A stretch of 64,000 bases of DNA. Origin: Curvibacter sp. CHRR-16. GTDB taxonomy: Bacteria > Pseudomonadota > Gammaproteobacteria > Burkholderiales > Burkholderiaceae_C. The notes beneath the pieces were generated by a model. That model searched no databases. It worked only from the letters and a program-made list of their open reading frames with translations, and was not told the DNA's origin. Numbering within the stretch: the first letter of the stretch is position 1; each line of letters begins with the position of its first letter. Position numbers and translations under genes: made by a program. This document shows, in pieces, positions 7,409-17,138 of this stretch. Where the stretch lies: contig NZ_JAHCSH010000002.1 of the NCBI RefSeq assembly GCF_018474005.1, forward strand, positions 434,001 through 498,000. Direction: 5' to 3'.

Positions 7409-8284
7409 TCAATGGCCGCTGCGCAGCATGCCCACGATCAGCTTGTGCATCGCGGTGACCGCTTGCTTGCCCTTCGATGCCTGGCTGCGCACCACCCCAA
7501 CCCGCACCGAACCCAAGGCCGGAAGACCGTGCTCCTCGCCCAAAATATGCAAATGGGCAGGCACGCACGATCGCACCAAAACGGCCACGGCCAGCCCGCT
7601 CTCCACCGCAGCCAACTGCCCCACCACGCTAGGGCTTTGGTAGACCAACTTGTACGGTATCCGGTGCTTGACCAGCGAGGCCAAGGCCTTTTTTCTGGCC
7701 ATGCATCCTTGCTCATACGCCGCAATGGGCAAAGGATTTTTGCGCCAGATGGCATGCTGTGGTGAGCCGACCCATACCAAGGATTCATCCAACAAATGAA
7801 CCCCTGCTTGTTTGTCATCCAAGGTCACTATGGCCAAATCCAAGCTTCCCTCCTTCACCTTGGGCAAAAGCTCTGTGGACTGCTGGCACAGCAACTCGAT
7901 TTCAACGCCCGGATAACGACCCGCGAAGGCCCCCAAGACCGGGGTGATGTACGCCGCCGCATAGTCGTCTGGAATACCCAATCGGATTTGCCCCTGCAAC
8001 TGGACGCCATGCAAGGCGTCCAAGGTTTGCTCATGCAACTCCAACATCTGACGAGCATAGGCCACCAAATCGGTGCCCGTAGCAGTCAGTGACAGCGACC
8101 TAGGCCCGCGCAGCAACACGGGTTTACCAATCGCATCCTCCAATTTTTTCAGCTGCATGCTCACCGCAGATTGGGAGCGGTACAGCTTGGGGGCCGCTGC
8201 AGACAACGACCCAGCGTCCACCACCGTGATAAATGCACGCAGCCAATCGAGCTGCAAATCGTTGCGCATAGATGGTTCACCCAT
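7409..8284 (-). CDS. LysR-family transcriptional regulator
   Basis: A 291-residue LTTR. The N-terminal winged helix-turn-helix occupies about residues 8-68 (WLRAFITVVDAGSLSAAAPKLYRSQSAVS is the expected HTH region, here split by no gaps), followed by the periplasmic-binding-protein-like effector domain (about 95-285). The alternative ATG at 8269 (MRNDLQLDW) would give a more usual 5-residue lead-in and is equally likely. It faces a DMT-family exporter divergently, with 73 bp between the two ATGs. That arrangement predicts it regulates the exporter. The effector is unknown. Confidence 0.9.
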   Translation of the reverse strand: MGEPSMRNDLQLDWLRAFITVVDAGSLSAAAPKLYRSQSAVSMQLKKLEDAIGKPVLLRGPRSLSLTATGTDLVAYARQMLELHEQTLDALHGVQLQGQIRLGIPDDYAAAYITPVLGAFAGRYPGVEIELLCQQSTELLPKVKEGSLDLAIVTLDDKQAGVHLLDESLVWVGSPQHAIWRKNPLPIAAYEQGCMARKKALASLVKHRIPYKLVYQSPSVVGQLAAVESGLAVAVLVRSCVPAHLHILGEEHGLPALGSVRVGVVRSQASKGKQAVTAMHKLIVGMLRSGH

Positions 8285-8357
8285 GATTTGAAAATCAAAT
8301 ACTCATTGTTTGAATTATCCGCTTTACGCAAGGCATGCACCACCCAATACTGGGCGC

Positions 8358-9245
8358 ATGACTGCATCGAACACCCCGAACACATCCCCCCTTCACAACA
8401 AAGCCCTGGTCATCAGCGGCGGCTTGTTGTTTGGAACCCTGGGCATCTTTGCCCAAGAGGCCCAGCAAGATGCACTGACTATCACGTGGTTTCGCTGCGC
8501 CGTTGGTGCACTGGCGTTGCTGGCATGGGGGCGCATGAGCGGGAACAACCATGCGCTGCGACTGCACGGTAGGTCATGGAGCATGGCGCTCACCACTGGT
8601 TTGCTGATGGTGATCACATGGGCCTTGTTCTTTGGGGCCATGGCACGCACATCCATCGCTGTGGCGACCTTGGTATTCCACATCCAGCCCATCATGACCA
8701 TGGCACTGGGTGCCATTTTTTTGCGTGAACGGCTGCAACGCATCCAATGGGTGATGGCATCACTGTGCTTTGTGGGCTTGGCGCTGGCCACTGGCCTGCT
8801 AGAAACCACCTCCCCACACATCGGCAGCATGGATTACTGGATAGGGCTGTGCATGTGTGTGGGTGCCGCCTTGGCCTATGCAGTGGTCACCCTGATTGCC
8901 AAAACCAATCGCAGCATGAGCCCCCTTTCTCTCGTCACCTGGCAATGCCTCGTAGGGGCCGTGCTGCTGGCATGGTGGCCGTGGACCCACGGCGCGGCCA
9001 TCCATGCCAGCAACTTGGCTTGGCTGGCCTGCATCGGGATCATCCATACAGCGCTCGCCTACATACTCATCTACACCGGGTTTGGGCGACTGAGCACGGG
9101 ACAAATAGCCCCGTTGCAGTTTGTGTATCCATTGACTGCCATTACCTTGGATTGGATCGTCTACCGCAACACTTTGAGCGCCATCCAACTCAGCGGCGTC
9201 CTGATGATGGGCATCGCCATTGCTTTTATCAGCCGCTCACGGTGA
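8358..9245 (+). CDS. EamA/DMT-superfamily transporter
   Basis: A 295-residue inner-membrane protein with ten predicted helices arranged as two EamA repeats (about residues 13-145 and 160-292). The start at ATG 8358 removes a TTG-initiated extension that overlaps the LysR promoter region. The second repeat ends with the conserved QLSGVLMMGIAIAF segment. Members export amino acids or small metabolites. It is divergent from the LysR gene and probably under its control; the substrate is not evident. Confidence 0.88.
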   Translation: MTASNTPNTSPLHNKALVISGGLLFGTLGIFAQEAQQDALTITWFRCAVGALALLAWGRMSGNNHALRLHGRSWSMALTTGLLMVITWALFFGAMARTSIAVATLVFHIQPIMTMALGAIFLRERLQRIQWVMASLCFVGLALATGLLETTSPHIGSMDYWIGLCMCVGAALAYAVVTLIAKTNRSMSPLSLVTWQCLVGAVLLAWWPWTHGAAIHASNLAWLACIGIIHTALAYILIYTGFGRLSTGQIAPLQFVYPLTAITLDWIVYRNTLSAIQLSGVLMMGIAIAFISRSR

Positions 9246-9302
9246 TGCAAGCCGCTGCATCCACATGTCCGAAAACGGCGCATGCGCCAGAGCGTTCTTC
9301 GT

Positions 9303-10892
9303 ATGATGGCCCGCATGCCCAGCCCCCTCTCGCCCACCGCCAACACCGCCAGTACCACCTGCAGCACCAGCAGCAGCGATGACGCCGGCTACTACCTCGC
9401 GCTCAAGGCGCGGGATGCGCGGTTTGATGGGCGTTTCTTCACCGGGGTGACCAGTACCGGCATTTACTGCCGCCCTGTGTGCAAGGTGCGCACCCCCAAG
9501 GCGGAGAACTGCCGTTTTTTCACGCTCGCGTCGCAGGCAGAGGCGGCGGGGTTTCGGCCCTGCATGCGCTGCCGGCCTGAGTTGGCCCCATCGGGATTGC
9601 CGAGTTGGGGGGCGCAAACGTGGTCGGTGCAAGATGCATCGGCCATTCTGGCCCGACAGGCGGCCCAGTTGCTCGATGCACCACAGCTCTGGAGCGACGG
9701 CGCACCTAGCATGGGCGAGGTGGCACAGCGTCTGGGCATTAGCGAGCGGCACCTGCGCCGCATTTTTGAGCTGCAGTGGGGCATCACGCCCCTGCAGTAC
9801 CTGCAAACGCGCCGCCTGCTTACCGCCAAACAGTTGCTGACGGATACGCAACTGCCTATTGCCCAAGTGGCCCTGCTCAGTGGCTTTGCCAGCGTGCGGC
9901 GCTTTCACAGCGCGTTTGCAGCGCAATACCGACTGCAGCCGCGCGCGCTGCGCAGCAGCACAGCCGCCACGCGCACTAGCCCCACAGGCTTGCGCCTGCG
10001 CGCAGCCTACCGCCCCCCGCTGGACGAAGCCGCCTTGCTGCAGTTTTTTGCCCAACGCAGCCTCGCGGGGGTGGAGGTGGTGGACGCTTCTGCCCTGTGC
10101 ATGGCCCGCACCCTGACCGTGCAAGCAGCAGGCCACCCCCTGCAAGGCTGGGTGCTGCTGCAGCTACAGCCCGCCCACAGCGAGGTGCACATGACCGTGA
10201 GCGACACGCTGGCCAGCGCACTGCCGCAGGTGATGGCGCGGATGCGCCACCTGCTGGACTTGGACGCCGACCCGCAGGCCATTCACACCGTGCTGCAGGC
10301 GACCTTTCCCAACGGTGCGGGCCTGCGCGTGCCGGGCACGGTTGATGGCTTTGAGCTGGCGGTGCGCGCCATACTGGGCCAGCAGATCACGGTGCAAGCG
10401 GCCCGCACACTGGGCAGCCGCTTGGTGCAGCGCTTTGGCACACTACTGGCTGTGCAGGCAGCGCAAGCTGCCCCGCCCGTGCCAGGGCTTACCCACCTGT
10501 TCCCCAGCCCCGAGCAGTTGCGCCACGCCAGTGATGACAGTTTGGGCAGCCTTGGCATCGTGCGCCAGCGCCAGCACGCCATACGCGCCTTGGCGGCAGC
10601 CGTGGCCGATGGGCAGCTGCACCTGCACCCCGGTGCGGATGTACCCGCCACCATGGCTGCATTGCAGACCCTGCCCGGCATAGGCGCATGGACAGCCCAC
10701 TACATTGCCATGCGGGCCCTGCGCTGGCCCGATGCTTTTCCGGCGGGCGATGTGGCCTTGCAAAAAGCCTTGGGCGTGCGCAACGCGCCCCGCCCCGCCT
10801 TGGCGGCCGAACAGGCCTCGCAAACCTGGCGACCATGGCGCAGCTATGCCACGGTGCGCGCTTGGTCACAGCCTTCAGGAGAGTCCTCGTGA
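9303..10892 (+). CDS. Ada-AlkA fusion: methyl-phosphotriester-sensing regulator and 3-methyladenine DNA glycosylase
   Basis: A ~529-residue three-part protein for alkylation repair. Residues ~20-95 form the Ada zinc domain with its four cysteines (GIYCRPVCK, then FRPCMRCRPE), which accepts methyl groups from phosphotriesters. Residues ~105-205 are an AraC-type double HTH (MGEVAQRLGISERHLRRIF). Residues ~220-525 are an AlkA-type glycosylase with N-terminal AlkA fold, the HhH motif LPGIGAWTAHYIAMRAL and the catalytic Asp in FPAGDVALQK. Several ATGs lie at 9282-9315; none has a clear RBS, and 9303 is a compromise. Its stop overlaps the start of the methyltransferase gene by one base (TGATG), so the two are coupled. 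Expected to autoregulate the adaptive response. Confidence 0.94.
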   Translation: MMARMPSPLSPTANTASTTCSTSSSDDAGYYLALKARDARFDGRFFTGVTSTGIYCRPVCKVRTPKAENCRFFTLASQAEAAGFRPCMRCRPELAPSGLPSWGAQTWSVQDASAILARQAAQLLDAPQLWSDGAPSMGEVAQRLGISERHLRRIFELQWGITPLQYLQTRRLLTAKQLLTDTQLPIAQVALLSGFASVRRFHSAFAAQYRLQPRALRSSTAATRTSPTGLRLRAAYRPPLDEAALLQFFAQRSLAGVEVVDASALCMARTLTVQAAGHPLQGWVLLQLQPAHSEVHMTVSDTLASALPQVMARMRHLLDLDADPQAIHTVLQATFPNGAGLRVPGTVDGFELAVRAILGQQITVQAARTLGSRLVQRFGTLLAVQAAQAAPPVPGLTHLFPSPEQLRHASDDSLGSLGIVRQRQHAIRALAAAVADGQLHLHPGADVPATMAALQTLPGIGAWTAHYIAMRALRWPDAFPAGDVALQKALGVRNAPRPALAAEQASQTWRPWRSYATVRAWSQPSGESS

Positions 10893-11398
10893 TGAAATTC
10901 CCTCCCCACACGGTACGCAGCAGCATCACCACCCCGCTGGGGCGCATGACACTGGCAGCCAGTACCCACGCTTTGGTGGGCGCGTGGTTTGATGGCCAGC
11001 AACACCAACCCGACTGGTCTGCATGGCCCACCATGGATACCCACCCCGTGCTGCAAGCGACAGCCGAGCAACTGGGCGAATACTTTGCCGGCCTGCGCCA
11101 GCGGTTTGACTTGCCGCTGGATCTGTCGGGCGGCACCACCTTCCAGCAAGCGGTGTGGGCACAGCTATTGCGCATACCGCATGGCACCACGGTCAGCTAC
11201 GGGACCATCAGCCATCAGCTAGGCAAGCCCACGGCCATGCGTGCGGTGGGCGCAGCGGTGGGGCGCAACCCCATCAGCATCATCAACCCCTGCCACCGCG
11301 TTCTGGGCGCGCAAGGTAGCCTGACGGGCTATGCTGGTGGACTGGAACGCAAGATAGCCCTGCTCGAACACGAAACCCAACACCCTCCCACTGCATGA
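10892..11398 (+). CDS. ogt: methylated-DNA--[protein]-cysteine S-methyltransferase
   Basis: A 168-residue suicide repair protein that removes O6-alkyl groups from guanine onto its own cysteine. The active-site motif NPCHRVLG is present near residue 132, preceded by the HTH-like segment FQQAVWAQLLRIPHGTTVSY and RAVGAAVGRNP. There is no Ada regulatory domain; that part is supplied by the fused protein encoded just upstream. AGGAG at 10878-10882 precedes the ATG, which overlaps the previous stop. The last four bases form ATGA with the next gene. Could be labelled ogt or the C-terminal part of ada; the separate polypeptide favours ogt. Confidence 0.95.
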   Translation: MKFPPHTVRSSITTPLGRMTLAASTHALVGAWFDGQQHQPDWSAWPTMDTHPVLQATAEQLGEYFAGLRQRFDLPLDLSGGTTFQQAVWAQLLRIPHGTTVSYGTISHQLGKPTAMRAVGAAVGRNPISIINPCHRVLGAQGSLTGYAGGLERKIALLEHETQHPPTA

Positions 11399-12348
11399 CA
11401 ACGCCCAACACCACCGCTACCGCCACCACGTCTGCCACAACAACACCGCCTTGGGTGTTGGACTTTGTGCTGCTGGCAGCCATTTGGGGCTCGTCTTTCT
11501 TGTTCATGCGCATGGGGGCTAAGGAGTTTGGTGCCCTGCCCACAGCGGGTTTGCGGGTGGGCATTGCGGCCCTGTTTTTGCTGCCCATACTCGCCTACCA
11601 AGGCCAGCTTGCGGGGCTGCGCCAACACTGGAAACTGCTGTTCGCCGTGGGCCTGCTCAACTCGGCGCTGCCGTTTGCCTGCTTTGCCTATGCGCTCTTG
11701 AGCATTCCGACGGGGCTCACGTCCATCATCAATGCCACAGTACCGCTGTTTGGTGCCGTGGTGGCGTGGGTGTGGCTGCACGACAGACCACAGGGGCTGC
11801 GGGTACTGGGCTTGCTGGTGGGCTTTGCGGGCGTGGCGTTGCTGGCATGGAGCAAATCGAGCTTCACGCCCAGCGCATCGGGAGGGGCTTCCGGTACTGC
11901 CAGCACTGCGACTGGCTGGGCGGTGCTGGCCAGCTTGGCGGCGTGTTTGTTCTACGGCATTGCGGCCAGCTTCACACGCCGCCATTTGGCTGGCGTGCCC
12001 TCCATGGTGCTGGCCACGGGCAGCCAAGTGGGCGCGGCAGTAGGGCTGCTTCCCTTTACGCTGTGGTACTGGCCCAGCCAAACAGTCAGCGCATCGGCCT
12101 GGCTGGCTCTGCTGGCGCTGGGGGTGCTGTGCACGGGCATTGCCTATGTGATTTTTTTTCGCCTCATCGCCCGGCGCGGCCCGGCCAAGGCGCTGACGGT
12201 GACCTACGCCATTCCTGTTTTTGGCGTGGCCTATGGCGTCTTGCTACTGGGCGAAACAGTGACAGGTTGGATGCTGGTCTGTGGCCCCATCATCTTGCTG
12301 GGAACAGCCTTGTCCAGCGGACTCATAGGCGGACGAGTGACGCGCTAA
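11395..12348 (+). CDS. EamA/DMT-superfamily transporter in the alkylation-repair operon
   Basis: A 317-residue inner-membrane protein with ten predicted helices in two EamA repeats (about residues 18-150 and 170-310). A Ser/Thr-rich N-terminal tail (TTPNTTATATTSATTT) precedes the first helix, and a Gly/Ala-rich loop joins the repeats. Its ATG overlaps the methyltransferase stop by four bases (ATGA), so translation is coupled to the repair genes. What it exports is unknown; an exporter of a methylating metabolite is conceivable but speculative. Confidence 0.88.
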   Translation: MTTPNTTATATTSATTTPPWVLDFVLLAAIWGSSFLFMRMGAKEFGALPTAGLRVGIAALFLLPILAYQGQLAGLRQHWKLLFAVGLLNSALPFACFAYALLSIPTGLTSIINATVPLFGAVVAWVWLHDRPQGLRVLGLLVGFAGVALLAWSKSSFTPSASGGASGTASTATGWAVLASLAACLFYGIAASFTRRHLAGVPSMVLATGSQVGAAVGLLPFTLWYWPSQTVSASAWLALLALGVLCTGIAYVIFFRLIARRGPAKALTVTYAIPVFGVAYGVLLLGETVTGWMLVCGPIILLGTALSSGLIGGRVTR

Positions 12349-12462
12349 TTCCATACAAAACGACACTGGTAATCCATAGAAATAAACGCATTGAGCATAA
12401 ATCTTTAAGATGGTCGGTTATGCCCCCGTTTCGTCCTCCACAGTTCACAGGGATCCACGAAC

Positions 12463-13521
12463 GTGCCAAACCGCCGCTTATTGCTCATCACATGTTGTGC
12501 CTTGTTCCTCACCATCGCCGCATGGATTGCCAGCACCGTGGTGGTGGCATTGCATGGACTCCGGCAGGCAGAAGATGGCTTGAAATCCATGCGGCAACTG
12601 CAGGTGCTGCTCATTGCCAGCGAAATGGCAACACGCGAACGCGGCCCAGCCAACGGCGTGCTCGGCGACGATGTACCTGCCGCCCCTGAAAAGCAACTGC
12701 GCCTGCAAACTGCTCGTCAAATGACGGATGCGGCTTTTGACAATATCCAGCGCTCCGCACCGATTGAAGACCATGACGACGAAACGCAAACCCTGCGCCA
12801 AGCGGCCCAAAAAGCCTATGCGCATTTGCTGCGCGCCCGCGCCTTGGTTGATGCCCAAGCAAACAAGCCACGCACCGAACGCGAAGCGCTGTGGATACGG
12901 CATGCCGTGAACGAGATGATTGGCGTCATCGACGACCTCAATCCAGCCATAGCCCTGCTGAGTAAAAACGCCTCCATCCGCTTCCCCCAAGCTGCCAATG
13001 CACTGATGGGTGCTCGCCAAGCAGCCATGCTGCGCGAGCTAGCGGGGCAACTGGGTTCCCAACTCACAGCCGCACTCACAACCCGCCAGCGCCTGACGCA
13101 AGACGAACAATTCACGCTGGAGCATTTGTGTGGGCGCATTGAGCAATTGCGCCATCAACTCATCCAAGATGCGAGCGACCAAAGCATGCGGCCTGCTACC
13201 CGCGCAGCCACCGATGCCATGGTGAACCAATACTTCAACTCTGCGATGCCTTTTGTAGAGTTGCTGATTGAAATTGGCAAACACAGCGGTCAATACCCGG
13301 TAAACACCACCGAGTTTGCAGCCCGTTACGTGCCCGAGATGAACTCCATCTTGGCACTGCGCAACGTACTCATGGGTGAAGCCATGGGCGAAGCACGCCA
13401 AGAACTACGCAATGTCCACCGCCTGCTCTTATTTGCTGCATTAGGTTGCATGCTGGTACTGGCACTTACCACCGGACTGTGGTGGCAGTTGCAAGCCAAG
13501 CCCACCGCCACCGCGTGTTAA
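12463..13521 (+). CDS. orphan two-TM sensor protein without an output domain
   Basis: A 352-residue protein starting at GTG 12463. A transmembrane helix (about residues 6-27) is followed by a long, mostly helical periplasmic region (~28-322) and a second helix (~324-343), then only ten residues (QAKPTATAC). The sensor part, with its ATRERGPANGVLGDD motif after the first helix, resembles the input region of membrane GGDEF/EAL or chemoreceptor proteins, but HAMP and any output domain are absent. The sequence after the stop (13522-13597) shows no continuation of a signalling domain. It could be a truncated receptor, a decoy, or a partner-dependent sensor. It precedes oppA by 76 bp on the same strand. 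Confidence 0.7.
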   Translation: MPNRRLLLITCCALFLTIAAWIASTVVVALHGLRQAEDGLKSMRQLQVLLIASEMATRERGPANGVLGDDVPAAPEKQLRLQTARQMTDAAFDNIQRSAPIEDHDDETQTLRQAAQKAYAHLLRARALVDAQANKPRTEREALWIRHAVNEMIGVIDDLNPAIALLSKNASIRFPQAANALMGARQAAMLRELAGQLGSQLTAALTTRQRLTQDEQFTLEHLCGRIEQLRHQLIQDASDQSMRPATRAATDAMVNQYFNSAMPFVELLIEIGKHSGQYPVNTTEFAARYVPEMNSILALRNVLMGEAMGEARQELRNVHRLLLFAALGCMLVLALTTGLWWQLQAKPTATAC

Positions 13522-13597
13522 CCCCTGCTACCGAAAAAAGCGCCCAAAGGGCACATTTGTTGCTTCAGAAAAATCACATTTTTGAATAGGAAAACCT

Positions 13598-15211
13598 ATG
13601 CAACACACATCCCCCTTCAAAGCGTTGGCAATCACTCTGGCTATTGGATTGGCATGCACCAGCATGGCCGCCACCATTCCCCCCGGCGTCAAACTGCACG
13701 ACAAACAAGAGCTGGTGCGCAATTTGGGATCCGAGCCAGAATCCCTTGATCCTGCGATTGCCGAATCTGTTGGCGCCAATGAAATTTCGCGCGATTTATT
13801 CGAAGGGCTGACCGCCACTGATGCATCCAACAAAGTGGTTCCAGGCGTTGCAGAAAGTTGGAAGCAAACGAATGAGACCACATGGGTATTCAAACTGCGC
13901 AAAGACGCCAAATGGTCCAACGGAGACCCCGTCACTGCCGATGATTTCGTCTATGGCATTCAACGTTTTGTGAACCCTAAAACCGCCTCGCCCTATGCAT
14001 CGGTTTATGGCGTTTTTTTCGTCAATGGTGCTGACATCGTCGCAGGCAAAAAGCCCGTCACAGAACTAGGCGTGAAAGCCTTGGACAAATACACGCTGGA
14101 GCTCAAAACGGCCTTCCCAGTGGGCTTTCTGCCTGAGCTGGTAGTCAACACCCAACTGGCACCGGCCCATAAAGCGACCATCGAGAAGTTTGGCAAAGAC
14201 TGGACCAAGCCCGGCAATATGGTCAGTAATGGTGCCTACACGCTCAACACGTGGGTTGTGAACAGCAAAATCATCGAAACCAAAAACCCCCACTACTGGG
14301 ATGCCAAAAATGTGCAACTGACCAAGGTCACCTTCTTGCCAGTAGAAGACCACACCGCTGACGTAAAACTGTACGAGTCGGGTGAGAACGAATGGGTCTA
14401 CCAACTGCCAGCCAGCAGCTACGAGAAATACAAGGCCCAATACCCCAAAGAAATACGCAACAACACCACACTGGGACTACGCTACTACTCGTTCAACCAC
14501 ACGGATCCCCTGCTCAAAGACGTTCGCGTGCGCAAAGCGTTGAGCATGGTGATCGACCGCGACACGCTATCGCAAAAAGTGACGGCCGATGGGCAGCCAC
14601 CAGCCTACAGCGTGATCGTGCAAGGCCTCAAAGGTGCCAATGTGACCACCTATGACTGGGTTAAATGGCCCATGGACAAGCGCGTAGCCGAAGCCAAGAA
14701 GCTACTGAGTGAAGCTGGTGTACCAAGCGGCACCAAGCTGAAGTTCTCCTACAACACCGACGATTACCACAAGAAGATGGCCATCTTCGCGGCATCCGAG
14801 TGGAAAACCAAGCTGGGTTTGGATACAGAACTAGAAGCCATGGAGTTCAAAGTTCTGCTGAAAAAACGCCACGATGCCGAATACCAAATTGCCCGCAATG
14901 GCTGGCTGGCTGATTACAACGACGCCACCAACTTCCTGACGCTCATCCAGTGCGATTCCGATCAGAACGACAACAAGAGTTGCAATAAAAAAGCCGATGC
15001 ATTGATTGAGCAAGGCAATAAAACCACCGATGCGAAAAAACGCACCGAATTGCTCACGCAAGCAGCCCAAATCGCGATGGAAGACTATCCCATGCTGCCC
15101 CTGTTGCAGTACACCGTTCCACGGCTAGTCAAACCTTATGTGGGGGGCTACTCCACCGAGAACGGCACAGACCACTTCCGCGCCAAAGACCTCTACATCA
15201 TCAAGCACTAA
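13598..15211 (+). CDS. oppA: oligopeptide ABC transporter substrate-binding protein OppA
   Basis: A 537-residue periplasmic binding protein (SBP_bac_5 family). A signal peptide spans ~1-25 (cleavage after SMA). The family signature region LRKDAKWSNGDPVTADDFVYGIQRF appears in short order around residues 94-118 and the protein keeps the long two-lobe layout of OppA, close to the E. coli length. RBS AGGAAAA precedes the ATG. First gene of oppABCDF. It captures peptides for the OppBC channel. Confidence 0.95.
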   Translation: MQHTSPFKALAITLAIGLACTSMAATIPPGVKLHDKQELVRNLGSEPESLDPAIAESVGANEISRDLFEGLTATDASNKVVPGVAESWKQTNETTWVFKLRKDAKWSNGDPVTADDFVYGIQRFVNPKTASPYASVYGVFFVNGADIVAGKKPVTELGVKALDKYTLELKTAFPVGFLPELVVNTQLAPAHKATIEKFGKDWTKPGNMVSNGAYTLNTWVVNSKIIETKNPHYWDAKNVQLTKVTFLPVEDHTADVKLYESGENEWVYQLPASSYEKYKAQYPKEIRNNTTLGLRYYSFNHTDPLLKDVRVRKALSMVIDRDTLSQKVTADGQPPAYSVIVQGLKGANVTTYDWVKWPMDKRVAEAKKLLSEAGVPSGTKLKFSYNTDDYHKKMAIFAASEWKTKLGLDTELEAMEFKVLLKKRHDAEYQIARNGWLADYNDATNFLTLIQCDSDQNDNKSCNKKADALIEQGNKTTDAKKRTELLTQAAQIAMEDYPMLPLLQYTVPRLVKPYVGGYSTENGTDHFRAKDLYIIKH

Positions 15212-15229
15212 GCTGCACTGATGTGCACC

Positions 15230-15260
15230 AGCGTCACGCCCCGAAAGGGTGCGTGGCGCT
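15230..15260 (+). promoter_or_regulatory. imperfect stem-loop between oppA and oppB
   Basis: AGCGTCACGCC at 15230-15240 can pair imperfectly with the segment ending GCGTGGCGCT at 15260. No T-run follows, so it is more likely a processing or stability hairpin, as often seen after binding-protein genes, than a full terminator. It would favour more OppA than permease. Confidence 0.45.
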
Positions 15261-15278
15261 ATTCCTTTGGAGCGTCTT

Positions 15279-16199
15279 ATGTGGATGTATGCATTGCGCC
15301 GTTTACTGGCGACTATTCCCACCCTGCTGGCCGTGATCACCGTGTGCTACTTGCTATTGCACATGACGCCAGGCGGCCCATTTGATTCGGAGCGCAAAGT
15401 CTCCGCTGCCGTGCTGGAAAACCTGCAGGCCAAATACCACCTCGATTTGCCACTGTGGAAGCAGTACCTGTACTACTTGGGCAGCTTGCTGCAAGGCGAT
15501 TTGGGTGCGTCTTTCCGCTATGCCGACTGGAGCGTGAACGATCTGGTTCTGAAAGCTCTGCCGGTATCGGCCACGATTGGCGGCTTGTCCATCGTGGTGG
15601 CTGTGGCTTTGGGGGTGCCATTGGGCATGTGGGCGGCTTTGCGCCAAAACAGTGTGCTGGACTACACCGTCATGCTGCTGGCCAGCATAGGCAATGCCTT
15701 CCCTTCATTTGTGATTGGGCCGGTGCTGATTTTGGTCTTCGCCATGGGTTTGCACTGGTTTCCATCGGGTGGCTGGAACGCAGGTGAAATCCGCTATGCC
15801 GTGCTCCCCATGCTGCTGCTGGTATTCATCAACATGGCCACCATTGCCCGCGTGATGCGCGGCAGCATGCTGGAGGTGCTGCGCAGCAACTTCATTCGCA
15901 CAGCCCGCGCCAAGGGTTTGCCACTGCGCGTGGTGGTGTGGCGCCATGCGCTCAAGCCAGCGATGTTGCCCGTGGTGTCGCTCATTGGACCCTTGGCCAT
16001 TGAATGCATTACCGCCGCCATCGTGACCGAATCGGTTTTCTCACTGCCCGGCATAGGCAAGCTCATCGTCAACGGAGCCGCCAACCGCGACTACACCTTG
16101 GTGCTGGGGCTGGTGGTGCTGGTCACCGTCATCACCGTGGCATTCAACCTCTTGGTCGATCTGGCCTACGCATGGCTAGACCCCAAGATTCGTTACTAA
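15279..16199 (+). CDS. oppB: oligopeptide ABC transporter permease OppB
   Basis: A 306-residue inner-membrane permease, exactly the usual OppB length when started at ATG 15279 (MWMYALRRLLATIPTLL), which has GGAG six bases upstream. It shows an N-terminal helix, a periplasmic loop containing YHLDLPLWKQYLYYLGSLL, and a BPD_transp_1 domain (about residues 95-300). The EAA-type cytoplasmic loop (RTARAKGLPLRVVVWRHALKPA) that docks to OppD/F is present near residue 205. Works with OppC as the peptide channel. Confidence 0.95.
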   Translation: MWMYALRRLLATIPTLLAVITVCYLLLHMTPGGPFDSERKVSAAVLENLQAKYHLDLPLWKQYLYYLGSLLQGDLGASFRYADWSVNDLVLKALPVSATIGGLSIVVAVALGVPLGMWAALRQNSVLDYTVMLLASIGNAFPSFVIGPVLILVFAMGLHWFPSGGWNAGEIRYAVLPMLLLVFINMATIARVMRGSMLEVLRSNFIRTARAKGLPLRVVVWRHALKPAMLPVVSLIGPLAIECITAAIVTESVFSLPGIGKLIVNGAANRDYTLVLGLVVLVTVITVAFNLLVDLAYAWLDPKIRY

Positions 16200-16220
16200 C
16201 ACGCACGGTTGGAGACTTTT

Positions 16221-17135
16221 TTGTTCACCCCATCATCCAAACAACAAGCGCTGCAGCACTCGCTCGAACAAGCGGGTGCGGACATCAGCAGTCGCAGCCT
16301 GTGGTCAGACGCCGCACGCCGCTTTCGGCGCAACCAAGCAGCCGTCATCAGTTTATTTTTGCTGGCCTTCATCGCCTTGGCATGCGCTATTGGCCCCCTG
16401 CTGCTGCCAAACGCCTACGACGCCACCGATTGGAATGCCACCAGCTTGCCCCCGACACTGCTCAACTTTCACTGGTTTGGCACCGATGAATCGGGGCGCG
16501 ATCTGCTGGTGCGCACCCTCATTGGGGGGCGCATCTCGCTGGTAGTGGGCGTACTGGCCGCTTTGTCCTCGTGTACCGTGGGCATTGTGGTGGGGGCTAC
16601 TGCGGGTTTTATGGGCGGCAAAGTCGACGCCTTCTTGATGCGCTTTGTGGACATGATGTACGCCATCCCCTACCTGCTGATAGCCATCTTGCTGGTGACC
16701 ATCTTGGGACGAGACTTTTACCTCGTGGTACTCACCATCACCGCGTTCTCGTGGATGAATATGGCGCGCATCGTGCGCGGCCAAACACTGAGCCTGCGCT
16801 CGCGTGAATTCATCGAAGCGGCCCGCGTCATTGGCGTGCCCACATGGCGCATCATTGCCCGGCACATCATCCCCAACTTGCTGGGCATCGTGATCATCTA
16901 CACCACCATCACCGTTCCCAGCGTCATTTTGGTGGAGTCGGTGTTGTCGTTCTTGGGCTTGGGCATCCAAGAGCCCATGACCAGCTGGGGCGTGCTCATC
17001 CACGACGGCACTGCCGTGATGGAAATATCGCCGTGGATGCTGCTCTTTCCCGCCGGCATGCTCTCGGCCTCGTTGTACTGCTTCAACTACATTGGCGACG
17101 GCTTGCGCGACGCCCTCGACCCCAAGGACAAGTAA
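16221..17135 (+). CDS. oppC: oligopeptide ABC transporter permease OppC
   Basis: A 304-residue permease partner of OppB. There is no ATG at the proper place; TTG at 16221 is preferred because GGAG lies at 16211-16214 with ideal spacing, giving a length very near that of E. coli OppC. TTG at 16209 is an alternative. The N-terminal OppC_N segment ([19 protein letters not shown]) precedes the BPD_transp_1 domain (about residues 95-295). The EAA loop ([21 protein letters not shown]) is intact. Only 3 bp separate it from oppD. Confidence 0.93.
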   Translation: MFTPSSKQQALQHSLEQAGADISSRSLWSDAARRFRRNQAAVISLFLLAFIALACAIGPLLLPNAYDATDWNATSLPPTLLNFHWFGTDESGRDLLVRTLIGGRISLVVGVLAALSSCTVGIVVGATAGFMGGKVDAFLMRFVDMMYAIPYLLIAILLVTILGRDFYLVVLTITAFSWMNMARIVRGQTLSLRSREFIEAARVIGVPTWRIIARHIIPNLLGIVIIYTTITVPSVILVESVLSFLGLGIQEPMTSWGVLIHDGTAVMEISPWMLLFPAGMLSASLYCFNYIGDGLRDALDPKDK

Positions 17136-17138
17136 GCC

